Source of the DNA: Amoebophrya sp. A120
Taxonomy: Eukaryota; Sar; Dinophyceae; Syndiniales; Amoebophryaceae
DNA: 64,000 nucleotides
Direction: 5' to 3'
NCBI GenBank assembly: GCA_905178155.1
Contig: CAJINV010000001.1
Coordinates: 4,174,795-4,238,794, forward strand
Each line of letters opens with the position of its first letter. The stretch's first letter is position 1. Below, one piece after another: positions 23,347 through 35,098 of this stretch. Made by a program: the position numbers and the translations under genes. Under the pieces are notes generated by a model. That model was not told where the DNA came from. It did no database searches and worked only from the letters and a program-made list of their open reading frames with translations.

Positions 23347-23994
23347 TCAAGGTTCGTCGATGTCCATGTAATCCTCGTTTATTTGTGAGCTCTCTTCCGG
23401 TGTGTGTTCCTTTTCGCCTTCCGCGTTCTTTTCGTTTTCCTCTGGCATCGGCATCGCATTGAACCCGCAGTAAATTTCAATCGCGTCGGTCATGGGCTCG
23501 TTGTTTTTCCGCCTGTGTTCGAACACGGCAGCAACTACGTCCAGCCAGGTGTCGGTCTCTCTGAGGAAACGAAAGCCATCGGCATCCCCATCTTCCGAAT
23601 CCTCGAAGTCAATCTCTCCCGTTAGAGGATCTCTCTCCCGTTCTAACGCATGTGCGAGCACAAACTCCTCATCTGCAATTTCCCGTTTGCTTTTTTTGCC
23701 TTGGCCCGGAGGGAGCATTGCCTGCGCAGGCTCCGGCTCCGCCGCGTCCACAACCACAGCATGAAGAAAGTTCTGCCCTTCTTCTTCAGCAGCTGTTTTC
23801 TCCTCGTTAATTTCTCCGACATGTGAGTCGTCATTTTTTGGTGTAGCGTCACTTGGTGTAGATCTCGTCTCGTTCATTTCTTGCACCCAGAATTTCATCG
23901 TCTTCGAGCTTTGCGTATGCAGAACGACAAAGTTCTCGACCCGGGTCTGGAGGTCGCACCTTTCGACTTTTGCTTTCATAATAGCATCAGCCAT
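23347..23994 (-). CDS. Acidic protein of unknown function (own gene or last exon)
   Basis: An open frame of 215 codons with coding-like composition. The N-terminal ~40 residues are ordinary (RVENFVVLHTQSSKTMKFW); the rest is acidic and Glu/Asp-rich, ending in EDYMDIDEP. A helix near 165-185 (RETDTWLDVVAAVFEHRRK) is the best-conserved-looking part. Only ~77 bases separate it from the end of the frame upstream, so it may be the last exon of that gene, but no GT-AG join that keeps frame was found. No family is recognised. Confidence 0.5.
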   Translation of the reverse strand: MADAIMKAKVERCDLQTRVENFVVLHTQSSKTMKFWVQEMNETRSTPSDATPKNDDSHVGEINEEKTAAEEEGQNFLHAVVVDAAEPEPAQAMLPPGQGKKSKREIADEEFVLAHALERERDPLTGEIDFEDSEDGDADGFRFLRETDTWLDVVAAVFEHRRKNNEPMTDAIEIYCGFNAMPMPEENEKNAEGEKEHTPEESSQINEDYMDIDEP

Positions 23995-24070
23995 TTCTTT
24001 TTCTTGATGACATGCGAAAAATCCACATGATGGAGGAAGACGAAGAGGGCTTACGCTTCTATTTTTAATA

Positions 24071-26556
24071 TTATGAAAAAAAAAAATGCATTTTTGATTT
24101 TATCCTTTTGCTTCTCAAGACGCGGACATCTTTGCTACATCTACATGCGTATGCTGGCGGTCTGTTTTGATTCTGGGAAAGATACGCATCCAAGCTCACA
24201 ACGTCGCAGCGGCGTAGTTTCCTTGGTCCGTTAAGCACTGGGTGCAGGGTGGCCGCCAGCGGGCAGGAGGTGCGGATTCTTTTGAACAATTTTTGAAACC
24301 GCATTTCTTTTCCATGTTCCTGGGCGATCTTCAATAGCAATTTGAGGTCCTCAACGAAGAGAGCCGCTTCTTCTTTTGTGTCGAAGAAGACGTCAAGGTT
24401 TCTGGGACGACCGACGTCGTGCTCGTAGTGAGTCATCCGCACGACTACCTGGGTCTCGCTGGCGTCCTCCATCGCGAAGACTCGTCGCTTGCGTTCGAAT
24501 ACTAAACCATCCTCGTCCTCCCTAATAACTTCGCACGGATTCTGTAACCCCGTCGGGATGCGCCAAGTTTCGTTTCGATCCAAATCCCAGTCAGAGCAGA
24601 GGTCAGTGGAACCATGAATTCTTTCGTCGATTATGAAACTCTCGTCGGCCACAGTAATCGTGCGAATGTGAACGCTGTCCTTATCCTTCAACTCCTCGAT
24701 TGGCGGCACTTCTTCGTCCTCCCCAGGGGTCCAGTAGACGCGGCCCCTGTTGTTCTTGCTCGCCGGTTTCTTCAGCAAATTGAAATTGCTGCCGAAAGAG
24801 AGAATGAAAGGTCCGACGTTTTCATTGGAAAATTCGTTGTCCAAGAGCGTGCCAAGTGTCACTTCCGCACCGGGTTCGTTTCGGTCCTCCGTGATAAACA
24901 AGTCGACCAGCTGCCCAGACAGTAAGGATACTTCGAAGCCCAAGGTGGCAGAAGAGTACAGCTCCCACCGACACCCATCGTCATCCCGATCTCCCTGGTA
25001 CTCATCCTCATCCCAATAAGGGTGCTCACAGGCAGCTTTGGCTTTGAACCGACGAGTAAAACGGAATCTGGCTGTGTGTCCGCAGCAGTCTGGTCCGTCG
25101 TCGCGCTCGTTCCAGACCGGCCCCTTGCCGTCTCGGGTTGTTTCATTCAGTGGCGTGGCTTGCTGTAGTGTAGTGCGTGTTGGATTGTGTTGCCCGGAAG
25201 TTTGAACTCTTTTTCAAAATCCCTGCCGGCCTGCCGGATCGACTCCGCTTCGGAAACAGCGGCCTCTTGTTCCAAAGCGCGGCGCGATACGAGATCGGGC
25301 TCGGCCCTGGACTTGACCTTTTCGGACGCCACAGATTTTCCCACGGCGTAAGGAGCCTCAAGTTCAAGCAGGTCGTCAAGCGAAAGGTGGGAGCGGCTGC
25401 ATTCTATGTCCGGAACGACAAACGGGGCAGCGACACCCGCCGCGATTTGTACACCTCCGCCGTTGAGGACACGAAAGAGTACATTGAGGCCGTAGTGCGC
25501 TTCAACAACGTCTGAAAGAATTTTCTTTGCAGTTTCGTGGATCCGGCGACAAGCAAACTGCAACGGATACAACGGTAGTATCGGAACCTCCGCATCGGTC
25601 GGGGGCTTGGGAGCGAAGTGTTCGTGCTGGATTTGCGCAACATATCTGATTTTTTGCCTGAAAAGCTCGCTTTCATCTAGCTTGCGCAATTCTTTCGATA
25701 ATCCACAGCCGAGGCCGACTCGCGAGCCTAAGAACTGCAAGAATTTTACTCGGTTCAAAACCAAACTGACTTTTGGGTCGACTTCGAGGTCGAGACTGCT
25801 ATCTTCGTCTCCGTCATCTTGCGACCTGTTCCGCGAGAGTGGTGTTGTCTCCATTTCCGTGCCTTCCCGCTCCGAGTCACGGAGGAACGATGAATCCAGA
25901 AGACCAACATCAAAATCCTCATCGTCATCACCGACATCAAGAATATCGTGTCCGGAAGCACCAGCGGAAACGCTTTCATCTACTAGCAGGGTGTCACGAT
26001 GCTCGGCTCCGCCCGAGGGGGAGACCTTGTCCGAACCTGTTTCGGGAGAAGAGCAGCCTGCTTCTGGTGTTGCTGTCTTGCTATGGACGCCGGACCCGCC
26101 AACGGTGATTGAATCCCCTTGGGAGACGGTGAAGACCAATGGTAAAATTTCGAGGGCGGCGCCGTTTTCATCCTGGACCTTCTTTGTCTCTATAGGTGCT
26201 TCTATGGCCACGTTGTTCGGGTCACTTTCACTTCCGTGTTCAAGTTTATTCGCCGCTGCCCCATTATAGGAGGAGAGCATCTTCTGCACGAACTCATCGT
26301 AGTCTTGTCCACCGGTGGCAATTTTGAAAGCAGACCGTGACAGGAACAGTCCGTCTTCGTGCACTGTAAAACATTTGCTATTCTGCTGCTGCTCGGGGCC
26401 GTCGTCAACACCAACAGGAGCACGCTTTTGGTTTTTGTGTAATGTGCGGGTCGACTGCTCCGGCGTGGTCAGAAGCGCGCCGGTCGATTTAGACGCGGCC
26501 ATCTCGTCGTGCGGTTGTCGTTTTTCAAAGCTAGATAAAAGGGGCGCTTCGGCCAT
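24071..26556 (-). CDS. C2-domain-like protein, frame broken once
   Basis: A 469-codon frame runs from ATG 26556 to a stop at 25147; an overlapping frame, open from 25213 to 24071, continues with coding-like sequence. The two must be joined by an intron not located here, or by a one-base error in an A run near 25212. The second part resembles a C2 domain: PTRTTLQQATPLNETTRDG, GPVWNE, then FEVSLLSGQLVDLFITEDRN and GAEVTLGTLL. C2 domains bind membranes, often with calcium. The first part has a Ser/Glu/Asp-rich segment (~150-250) and a helical section with LPLYPLQFACRRIHETAKK. Overall function unknown. Confidence 0.55.
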
Positions 26557-27083
26557 TTTGGAATTACTTGCTTACTCACTTTTCGAAGATGACGATATAG
26601 TAGATGCGTGTTCTTTATGTCAAAGCAATCAAATCAGTAGATTCTGCGCAGTAGAGAGCAGCAAGCAAACGGCGTTGACACAGATCTGTAAAAAACTGAC
26701 GTCGAGGCCCTCGGCGACCCGACATACTTGCATCGCACTGAGACAGACAACAGATCATCGCAATCAAAGTCAATCAATATTTTTGAAGAAGAAGATGTCC
26801 ACTCTTTTTTACGCTTATGTATGATCCGCATCCGGCGTTTTTCGTTAGAACTTCTTGTGTTCATCAACAGTTTTCAACTGGAAAGGCACAAACGCAGCAT
26901 GTACTTACATGATGAACGCGCAGCATTGAAATTCAAAAGCATTGAAGTTCCCTCAAGCCGAGACCTTATATCGAAGGGAAGCATCAAGTTGATCTGTTTG
27001 TATACGCAATGCCTGAGAAGTGTACATGTGTCGATATCTTTGCAGAATCCGCTTGACTTTATCAATTCAGTAAGCGATTTCTG
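26557..27083. other. Intergenic spacer
   Basis: No gene supported. It carries the promoter side of the C2-domain gene and the 3' side of the thioesterase gene. Confidence 0.5.
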
Positions 27084-27770
27084 TCAGAGTTTCGAGTCCG
27101 CAAACCTAACAATGCCAGTCCTTTCTATTCCTGTATCTCTATGTGATTCATGAAAAGTAGTTGCGCTTTCCGTTGTATACCCGCGCATCTTTTCGAATCG
27201 GTTTCCACCATAATCTTCACCACTGAATCCAGGCAGTCCCTTCAGAGGGATTTTGCTCCTCTGAAATGTGCCGATACCCTTGCCAACGATGACCTCCTGT
27301 GCTTTCTTTTCGCCGCGTTCTGCAGCACTGCCCTGCGGCTCCTGGTCCTGCACCGCACAGCTCCACAGCGTCGCTTCCGCTGTAATCAGATTCGTGGTCG
27401 CGTTTATCACCAAACCCCTGGCTTCCAACTGCATGCCCTTGTCTTCCGGTCGCACCGGGCGCATTAAGTAAAGCGAAAAGCTCGTGGTCAGCAGAAACAC
27501 CTCGCGCTCGTAACTCTGCGCCGCAAAATACGCCGCGTCGTCGAGAAGTTTGAAGTAAACGGAACCGTGAAGCTGTTTCCCAGTATGGCACAGGTCTTGG
27601 CGGTTCGTGGTCGGCATCCTCAAGACTGTTTTTCCTTTCCCGATTGCCATGCGGTGAAGGTTTATGAGCCCGGAAATCGGCGCTGCAGCATACCCTCGCT
27701 CTAAAGACCGGTAATGCGCCTCGTCCTCGAGGGAAGTAGCTTCAGGTCCAGCAGAAAGAGGTGGAGCCAT
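27084..27770 (-). CDS. PaaI-like hotdog-fold thioesterase
   Basis: A single uninterrupted frame of 228 residues. Hotdog thioesterases cleave acyl- or aryl-CoA esters. The fold's hallmarks are HTGKQLHGSVYFKLLDDAAYFAAQS (~60-85, the His-Gly and Asp of the central helix), the strand FLLTTSFSLYLMRPV, and VGKGIGTFQRS near 175. The length is greater than typical PaaI proteins because of a Glu/Gln-rich loop (VQDQEPQGSAAERGEKK) and a ~50-residue C-terminal tail. The ATG at 27770 is the first in frame. Whether it acts in lipid turnover is unknown; the acyltransferase is on the opposite strand and not linked. Confidence 0.75.
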   Translation of the reverse strand: MAPPLSAGPEATSLEDEAHYRSLERGYAAAPISGLINLHRMAIGKGKTVLRMPTTNRQDLCHTGKQLHGSVYFKLLDDAAYFAAQSYEREVFLLTTSFSLYLMRPVRPEDKGMQLEARGLVINATTNLITAEATLWSCAVQDQEPQGSAAERGEKKAQEVIVGKGIGTFQRSKIPLKGLPGFSGEDYGGNRFEKMRGYTTESATTFHESHRDTGIERTGIVRFADSKL

Positions 27771-29103
27771 GGAGCGCAGTTGAGTAAAGTATTACGTCTT
27801 CCTACACAGAAAAAGAGTAGAACTCATCACAAATGAAGCAACGTAACTGCGTGTTGGTGTGAGCAGGTTTAGTGAGTCCCTGCAAATAGAAACCACAAGA
27901 AATACTAGCACTACGGGGCTTAAGCTGCAACCCTGCTTGATGTATTCTTCATCCAAGGGTAGAGGGGGCTACGATCACTGACGAATATTGAAACGACAGA
28001 GCGATCAGACGAGTATGCTGGATGTCTTGTTAAGCGAAATTTCTTGAGAAAACCGAACTGGCTAGACATAGAGATTCGGTCGACTTGGTTGTTCCTCTTG
28101 GCGACGGGCGACGGAAGGAAAAAACCGAACACAGCGAGTTCGTGAAATATAGTTGTTGTCGCTTTTGGTGACTTCGTAATCGTATTTGTCGAAAATAACG
28201 GCCAACAGAAAAAAGCAACATGATCGGGAGCTTTATGCATGTCCCAAGAACACTCTCTGCAGAGGCTAGCCCTCTCCCGAACAAGGCACGATGGATCGCC
28301 GTCCCAGGTTTATCTTTTTTTTTCAGAATTTGCACTTTACTTTTATTACCGCTATTCCCACACCGGAGAAGGTTCAGACTTCAGGATCGTTGTGAAACCA
28401 AATAAACAAGGTGACACAATATGTCTTCAGACTAAAATTTGAGTGTGATCAACATCATTTGAAAAAAAGTGAAAAGCATCGTATTTGTATGTGCTGTGTT
28501 CGATCATGTAAAGCAAAAACCTCGTCTCTAATTACGTCGTCAATAGCCAAGTCTTTTTCTATGCAGTGTGATGGAAATGCAACATGTTTCAAAAATAAAA
28601 GATTCGTACACAACTTCCATGTATGTATTCTGGATGTATTGACGCTTTCTCTTTATCTGAGTATGAATTGTTTATTTCGTTCGTGGCATTTTTGCGTGAC
28701 ACTGAAAATAATGGGCGAATCTTATCCCGCTAGAGGAGATGGACACCGCAGCTAGGCTCTTACTTAGTGTGACATGAGTGCAATTGAGATCACTTTTTAT
28801 GAAAATTGAAAAAACAGAAACACGTCAGAAAGAGGAATTGAAAAATATCAGGTGAGATGAAAGCACTCCTCCAGAAGCGTTATTTATGAGACCATACGGA
28901 CGATGAAGTTGACGCATAAAAGCAATTGATGAATTTATTCTGTTCGACGTTATCGCCTTAGAACGTGGTTGATGTCACAGAATTTTAGAGACAGATATGA
29001 AGATCAACAAACGTAGACTTTTATCAGATATGTTTTTCGTATATTCGCACCGAATCTCTTTTGTCATTCAGTCATTTGAACATGATATTATTTAGCAAAA
29101 TAC
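27771..29103. other. Intergenic stretch
   Basis: AT-rich, with no convincing exon. The ion-channel frame ends just to the right in GTAAGT, so a further channel exon here is possible, but none was recognised. Confidence 0.4.
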
Positions 29104-32100
29104 TTACTTCCGCATTTCGACCAGGACCCGTTGGTAACGCGAATTTCCCGTCGCGCACAGCTTCAAGAAGGCGCGCTGCTTGCTGTCCAGGCAGAACTTC
29201 CGCAATTTGACGTAGGAATCCAGAAACGCCGTTGCGTCCGTGACCTCTTCATGCTTCGACACAAACAAATCGAACAGCCGGTCGTCCGCGACGGAGTTGC
29301 CGAGCTGCAAAATTTCGTCCAGAATGTGCAGCAAATAGGGCGACTTCTTCCAGTTGCGCTCGAACGAAAGACGGCTCACCTGCTGGTTGAGCAGGTCTTG
29401 GTCATGCTGAGGGTGAATACCCGCAGTCGTGCCGCGCGGAGCGGACGTGTTATTCGGACCATGGTTGTTCATCACAGCAGAAGGTCCAGCACCACCATTC
29501 ACGTTGTCGCTCAAGTGCGAACGGCGGCGACTGGACAAGTGCGCCTCCAGCTGTTCCCAGTGCGCCGTGTCGTTGCACAAAACGTGCAAAATGTTCTGAA
29601 ATTCCTCGGTCAAGACCAGCACTTCATCCTCCAGAGAGCCAAACATTTGGACTTGCTGATCGCCCGTGTGCTGACCTCCAAGCGCTTGCTGGTCTTGAGC
29701 GAGTACTTCGTCGGCATCTACGGAAGTGCTGTACTTGGCTGCATTGTTGTTCTTCATCGTGCCCGGTGCGACGAGTGTAATAGTTTGGTCGCCAGTTTGA
29801 CCACCAGCAGGTTTGTTCGCAGCACCAGACACAGTCGTCGGCAAAGCTCTGTTGCTGTCAAAGAAGTCGGCGATGAAATTCAGCACAAGCAACAGTCCGA
29901 CAATCAGCAACCCGGCGAACCAGAAGATCAGCCACATCTGCTCCCGAAACAGCGCTTGCGTGTCGTAGGTGCCGGAATTCAGAAAAACCATCTTCAGCAG
30001 TGCCAGCAGCGCAGAGCTGGAGCGGGAAAACCGGGCAATCGCGTCTTCCGCCGTGTTCTCGTCGAAGTGATAGGTCGCGCCAGCACTTGTCGTTCCTGCA
30101 TTGGCATTCGCGACATCGACATCCGCAGCAACATCCCCCCGGATTTCGTAGTTCCTGCCCACCGCGGCCACGGTGACCAGCGTTGCAGTCGTGAAAAACG
30201 TGAAGAACACCATGATCCAGCTGACTAACGATGCAGCCGTTCTCCAGACGCGTTTCGTCCCGGCGTAAAGCGCCTCGGAGAGTGTGAACAGCCGCAAAAT
30301 TCGGACGAGCCGCAGCAGGTACAGAACGGCGAACAAGTGGTAGTAGTTGTGGTCCATCAAGTAGGCGAATTGGGTCCTCGTCGTGAACACTCCGTCCTCG
30401 CAGAGCACCAGTGGCACGATCAGCTCGGTGGACCAGGCGAGGACAAGAATGATTAAATCAAAAAATCCAGGAAACGTCGAGCAAACATTCTTCCAGTCCT
30501 GCGCGTTGCAGCGGAGAAGGAATTCCAGGTGGTAAAGGATGAAAAAGGTGAGATCCAAGCCGCGGAACGCGTAGTGCGCGGGTTCCGGGAGCTGCTCGAT
30601 CGGCCAGTCGTACTCCACCAGCAAGGAAAGCATGTTCAACACGACAACCACGCAGCACAGAGTTTCAAACCAAGACTGCCAGAAGATGTTTAGGGCGCAG
30701 AAATCGGAAAAATGCTGCATCATTTGCGAGGACGTGGAGGGCTGGTTATGGTTGTACTGCTGTTGACGCTGGTTGTTGTCCAGCTGCTGCCTCTTTTTCA
30801 CCATCATCATGTTGGCCCCCGCGCGGGGATTCTGACTCAAATGCTGGTCCATCATCATGTTCATGTCACGCGGCGGACTCCGCTCATTCAAGTAAAACTT
30901 GTTCGGATTCGGATTGTTCATCTGGAACTGCTGTTGCGGGCTGGCAGTATTGGAGTGCACGACCCCCGTCGTCGTGGCAGCTGACATCACCATTCCGGAA
31001 GGTGGCGGGCGTTGCTCGTGCGACCCCTCCACGTACTTGAAGCCGAAGCGGTCGCGCACAAAGTCAAAATCGTTATTGTTGTTCACGTACTGCGGGACGA
31101 TGGCAGACTTCAAATTCCGGGTGGCCAGCTTCTTGTCCAAATCCGTGCGCATCCGGAGCTGCGCGACCGACTTCGCGTTGTAGCACCGAGCCGCTTCGGC
31201 TTGCAAGGCTTGCAGAAATGTTTGGTACGCGAGATTCGCGGTCAGCGCCACGGTGCTCAGCGCCCCGGAAGACTGCTGGCGACTGTACATCTCGTTGTTC
31301 TCGGGGTCGTCGTAAAGGAAATCGTCCCGGTCATCGTAAAAGTTTCCGTAGGGGGCGTGGTCGTCGCTCCGGTTGCGGTTCAACATCTTTTGCGAGGGTT
31401 GCTGCAGCTGTTCCTGATGTCCACCAGCGCCGCTGTTGTTCCGACTGCTCCGCTTGCTGCGGCTCTTTTTGTCCAGTCGGAGCGTTTGCGCGACCGCTTG
31501 CAGCAAGCTGCTGGCCGTGGTCGGGGGGGAGGAACTGCTTTCCTTGTCCGCGTCGGCTTGCTTCTCGTGGCGCTCGCGCTCCGCGCGCGCGGCCTGAAAC
31601 AGCTTTTCGTCGGCTCCGAGAGCTACAGTCCCGTTTTGTTCTTTCAAATGATCCCGACGGGAATCGCGCTCACGATTCGACGGAGATGATTTCTTCGTAG
31701 TACCGCTCCCGTTGCGGCGGTAATCCATCGGCGTTTCGTGCCGATTGGTCAGCAGCAGTGGCGCGTCAGAAACCTGGCTCTCCGGGGTGCTCGGCTTGTT
31801 TTCGTAAGCCGCAAGATGAGCACTCTGATTCATTTGCGCGCCCAGGGCAGGTTGATGTTCCTGATGCGAGGAGCCGCCCCGACGCGGCTTGATGTCATCA
31901 TGCATAGAAGAAGTTCCTCCCACAGTCGACGAATGATTTTGATTATTCACAACATCATGGACCACCATGTCGTTTTCCTTTTCCGGCGTGCGCGGCAGCT
32001 GAAAGTTGCCCGGCGGCGGGGTGCCCAGCGGTGTGTTGTACAACCCCCGCTCGGATTTCCAGCGCTGCCACTCCGCTTCCACGTCAACTTTGGGCCGCTG

Positions 32101-32670
32101 CTCCTCCTTAGCGTAGATTCCGGCAATGTTGGCACTGCTTTTGTTCTTCGACAGACCGGAACTACTCGGGCTCGCGCCGGAAGACGACATCGCTGCAGCC
32201 CGAGACCGCGGCGACTCGCTTTTCGCACGACGGGGCGAGTCGGTCTTGTTGTGCGGGCTGGTTGCAGTCAAGCCTGCTCCCGTCTTGTTCACACCGCCGC
32301 TGTTCGAAAGTTTCTTCACGAGGAACGTGCTGGAGCTGGGGTTCTTGTTTCCAGCATCAATTCCACCCTGTTTCGCGTTTCCGACCGCTTTATCGCGACT
32401 GGACATCGAAGAATCCGTGTTGGGATCGAATTTGAACGCGATCTCCTTGGCGCCCGTCTGCTTGAACAAAATGTCGCGAGACGAGCGGAAAAACAAAAAA
32501 TCCTCTCGGTTGGCGTTCACAACCTTGCCGTCCACCAGAAAACCGGTCGGTTGCTGGTACTGCGCATTCAACGTCTGCTGCGGCTTGGGAGTCCCGCCAG
32601 TCGTAGCAGAGGGAGCGGTGGCCGCCGGACCGGCAAGGTTGCTGTTTTGAAACGAACTGTTGAACACCAT
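29104..32670 (-). CDS. Single-domain voltage-gated-type cation channel
   Basis: One open frame of 1,188 codons. Residues ~660-940 form one six-helix ion-transport domain: S1 WFETLCCVVVVLNMLSLLVE, S2/S3 with LTFFILYHLEFLLRC and FDLIILVLAW, an S4-like YLLRLVRILRLFTLSE with four arginines spaced as in voltage sensors, S5 SWIMVFFTFFTTATLV, a pore-like LLALLKMVFLNSGTYD and S6 LLIVGLLLVLNFIADFF. Sodium and calcium channels have four such domains; here there is one, so four subunits would be needed. The pore loop does not match a textbook selectivity motif, so the ion is unknown. The first ~640 residues are disordered (Ser, Asn, Gln, Lys). A C-terminal helical part (VLTEEFQNILHVLCND) may aid assembly. 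The stop lies inside AAGTAAGT, so the frame could be spliced onward. Confidence 0.78.
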   Translation of the reverse strand: MVFNSSFQNSNLAGPAATAPSATTGGTPKPQQTLNAQYQQPTGFLVDGKVVNANREDFLFFRSSRDILFKQTGAKEIAFKFDPNTDSSMSSRDKAVGNAKQGGIDAGNKNPSSSTFLVKKLSNSGGVNKTGAGLTATSPHNKTDSPRRAKSESPRSRAAAMSSSGASPSSSGLSKNKSSANIAGIYAKEEQRPKVDVEAEWQRWKSERGLYNTPLGTPPPGNFQLPRTPEKENDMVVHDVVNNQNHSSTVGGTSSMHDDIKPRRGGSSHQEHQPALGAQMNQSAHLAAYENKPSTPESQVSDAPLLLTNRHETPMDYRRNGSGTTKKSSPSNRERDSRRDHLKEQNGTVALGADEKLFQAARAERERHEKQADADKESSSSPPTTASSLLQAVAQTLRLDKKSRSKRSSRNNSGAGGHQEQLQQPSQKMLNRNRSDDHAPYGNFYDDRDDFLYDDPENNEMYSRQQSSGALSTVALTANLAYQTFLQALQAEAARCYNAKSVAQLRMRTDLDKKLATRNLKSAIVPQYVNNNNDFDFVRDRFGFKYVEGSHEQRPPPSGMVMSAATTTGVVHSNTASPQQQFQMNNPNPNKFYLNERSPPRDMNMMMDQHLSQNPRAGANMMMVKKRQQLDNNQRQQQYNHNQPSTSSQMMQHFSDFCALNIFWQSWFETLCCVVVVLNMLSLLVEYDWPIEQLPEPAHYAFRGLDLTFFILYHLEFLLRCNAQDWKNVCSTFPGFFDLIILVLAWSTELIVPLVLCEDGVFTTRTQFAYLMDHNYYHLFAVLYLLRLVRILRLFTLSEALYAGTKRVWRTAASLVSWIMVFFTFFTTATLVTVAAVGRNYEIRGDVAADVDVANANAGTTSAGATYHFDENTAEDAIARFSRSSSALLALLKMVFLNSGTYDTQALFREQMWLIFWFAGLLIVGLLLVLNFIADFFDSNRALPTTVSGAANKPAGGQTGDQTITLVAPGTMKNNNAAKYSTSVDADEVLAQDQQALGGQHTGDQQVQMFGSLEDEVLVLTEEFQNILHVLCNDTAHWEQLEAHLSSRRRSHLSDNVNGGAGPSAVMNNHGPNNTSAPRGTTAGIHPQHDQDLLNQQVSRLSFERNWKKSPYLLHILDEILQLGNSVADDRLFDLFVSKHEEVTDATAFLDSYVKLRKFCLDSKQRAFLKLCATGNSRYQRVLVEMRK

Positions 32671-33743
32671 TTTTGAAAAGGGATTTAGAAAAAAAGAAAA
32701 AAATTGAAACTGAATAAACTAGAAATAAGGCTGAGTAAGCTTGTTACGGGCTTTGGTAGAGACTACTCGACTCCTGTACTTGATGATTCCTTGTGATGAA
32801 AAATAAAAGCAGACGTTGAAATTACGGATGTCCGTGTAGAAGTTCTCTTTCTTTTGTGTTATTGCGCTTGCTCAAAATAAGCTGTTTTGTGCTTAGTATT
32901 ATGTGAAAACGAGTCGAGTGCGTTCTAGCACGTGACTACACGGAGAAATTGGTAGTAGAGACGAGTGAAAAGGAAAACGTTTACGTAAGAAGTTTAAGTT
33001 GTAAAGTGACGAGATTGCTTGATCTATCTGGTAAGTATTTTTGCAGTCGGTATTGTATAAACGTATTGACTTTGCTTCAGCTTTCGGTTTTGAATTTGAT
33101 ACCTTTTCGTCTTTGTGAAATGATTGAAACGAGAATCCGAGCTAAAGTCGGTTTCTACTTGGCTTTAAGTACAGGAGCGTTTGGTGTGCTTTTTATGTGG
33201 GTGCCTGAAAGAAAAAATCACGAATCACGAAATTTTTCTGCAGAAGGAGCGCGCTTCAGTTTTTCCAGTCACGATGTTGACGATGAAAATGCGTGTTCCA
33301 AACAAGATAATCTTGCAGCTTCACGAGAGGGAGATGATGACCGATTTTTTCGATTCATGGTTTAGTGCGGCTACTGACCAGTGCGCCACAGCGTGTTTGC
33401 ACCAACAAGGTGGTAGAGCTTGTAGAATGTACTTAAACTTAAAGCATGCGCTCGTCCGTCTCTCATGCTATCCACTCGATATCCACAACCACTTCGCATA
33501 GTCAACGCTCACTCGACTCTGGCTCGTCTTAACTGTAACTAAGTTTCTCTCCTGGTATTTCTCAAAATGACAGTTTTGAAATTTTGATAATACAGCACCA
33601 GCATATCAGAAGTAGCAACATGCATATTGCGCTTGCCATTCACATTCCGGCGTTGAGCGTCACCGTAAGTGACGTGTTCGTGCGGTTATTTCATCTGCGA
33701 CTCACACGAGTTTTCTTTTCATCGTTTCAAAATCGTACTTCAT
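32671..33743. other. Intergenic stretch
   Basis: No gene supported; it holds the promoter region of the channel gene. Open frames here are short and of random composition. Confidence 0.5.
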
Positions 33744-35098
33744 CTATCTCCCTCGAAAAATCTCTACCGTTCTTGTGGACGTGACCATTTCGTCAATCGT
33801 GTCCATGCGCCAGGTGTGAAATTTGCTGGGCCGGGACACCCTTATCACGTACGTTTTGTGTGGGGCTGACTGCTGCCGCAGGGTGAGCTTGTACTTGTTC
33901 GTTTCGTAGTTTTCCCCGTGAAACACGTCCTCCGGCCGACGTTCCACGCCGCGAGACTCCAATTCCGCGTACATCTCCGCCATCAGAGTCTGCACACGCA
34001 GCGCCTCCACGTAGAGGAACCTGGAGGTGTGGGGATAGCTTTTACGTGTATTTCTATTTGCAAAACTAGAACTACAACATAGTGTTGCAGAAACATCAGC
34101 TGGTCCACCACAACAATGCGTATTCTACATCCTCCAGTCACTCGATGCAGAAGGAGTACTAAAGTGATGTAGCGCTTCATTCACATTCACATTCTCGCTA
34201 GTATATGTTACTACCCCTGATGTGCGACGAAGGCGGCCGGCGCGATGTACACCGGCCACAGGACCGTTCCCTGCAGGACGCTGGCGACGCAGCCGACGAA
34301 GGTCGCCGCCGCGAATAACGCGCCGATGCCAAACCGCGGCACGAAGAACCGCAGGGTCATGAATCCTAACGAGAGCGATCCCAGAACGAGCAAGATCTGG
34401 TTGCTCAAATTCTGCAACTCCTCTTCAAACGCCCTTCTGCGCTCTGCTTCCTCCTCTTCGGTAGGTGGCGGCTCCTGTTTCGGCTCCTCCGGGGGCTGTT
34501 GCTGGTAGTTGTTTGCATTCGGATTATTTCCTTGGCTGGTGCTCCCGGAAGCATGGTCAGTCCTTGCGGACGACGCAGCGTCTTCTTGGTTTTGTTGCTT
34601 CCCCCCTTCACTCGCTGCGCTGAATAGGCGTGAGTGTGGTCGTCCTGGTTTCTTATGGGTTCTTTGACTCACAAGTCGCGGAGGCGGTAAATGTATTGAA
34701 GCAGCATCTGGCGGTAACTCCCTGGATGTTGTACTGGTGGCAGCGATACAACTTAGAGCAGGTATGCTCAAACTAGAACAATAGCTTCTCCTCGGGGCGT
34801 CGTGCGCGCAGTGCTGCCGTGTTGAACTAGAGGATGTAGACATGGACGACGCCGAATGAGATGATCCGCAAGAAGTGTCGGAGTTGCACGTGACGAAGTT
34901 CCAATTTCTACCCCGCACCAGATGCGATTTATCGCTCTCCAAGAGGCTCCGCAGGCTTCTGATATGGCGCCTTGCGTCGATCTGGATCTGGCCCCCGTTC
35001 GATCGGCGACCATGATCAAGCGCGCGCCTCAACATGGCTTTCGTTTTCCGCCGCGAGAAAAAATGTGCTTGATGGCGGAAGAGTAACGATGGCGCCAC
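33744..35098 (-). CDS. Membrane protein with mitochondrial-type N-terminus
   Basis: Two exons, 35098-34215 and 34020-33744, joined by a GT-AG intron (donor GTAGTA, acceptor CCTCCAG) in frame (HQG|FLYVEAL), ~386 residues. The N-terminus (MAPSLLFRHQAHFFSRRKTK) is basic and without acids, like a mitochondrial presequence. A disordered Ser/Gln/Pro/Glu region precedes two or three membrane helices: ILLVLGSLSLGFMTLRFF, GIGALFAAATFVGCVASVL and TVLWPVYIAPAAFVA. A soluble C-terminus (YKLTLRQQSAPHKTYVIRV) follows. No family is recognised. Confidence 0.65.
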
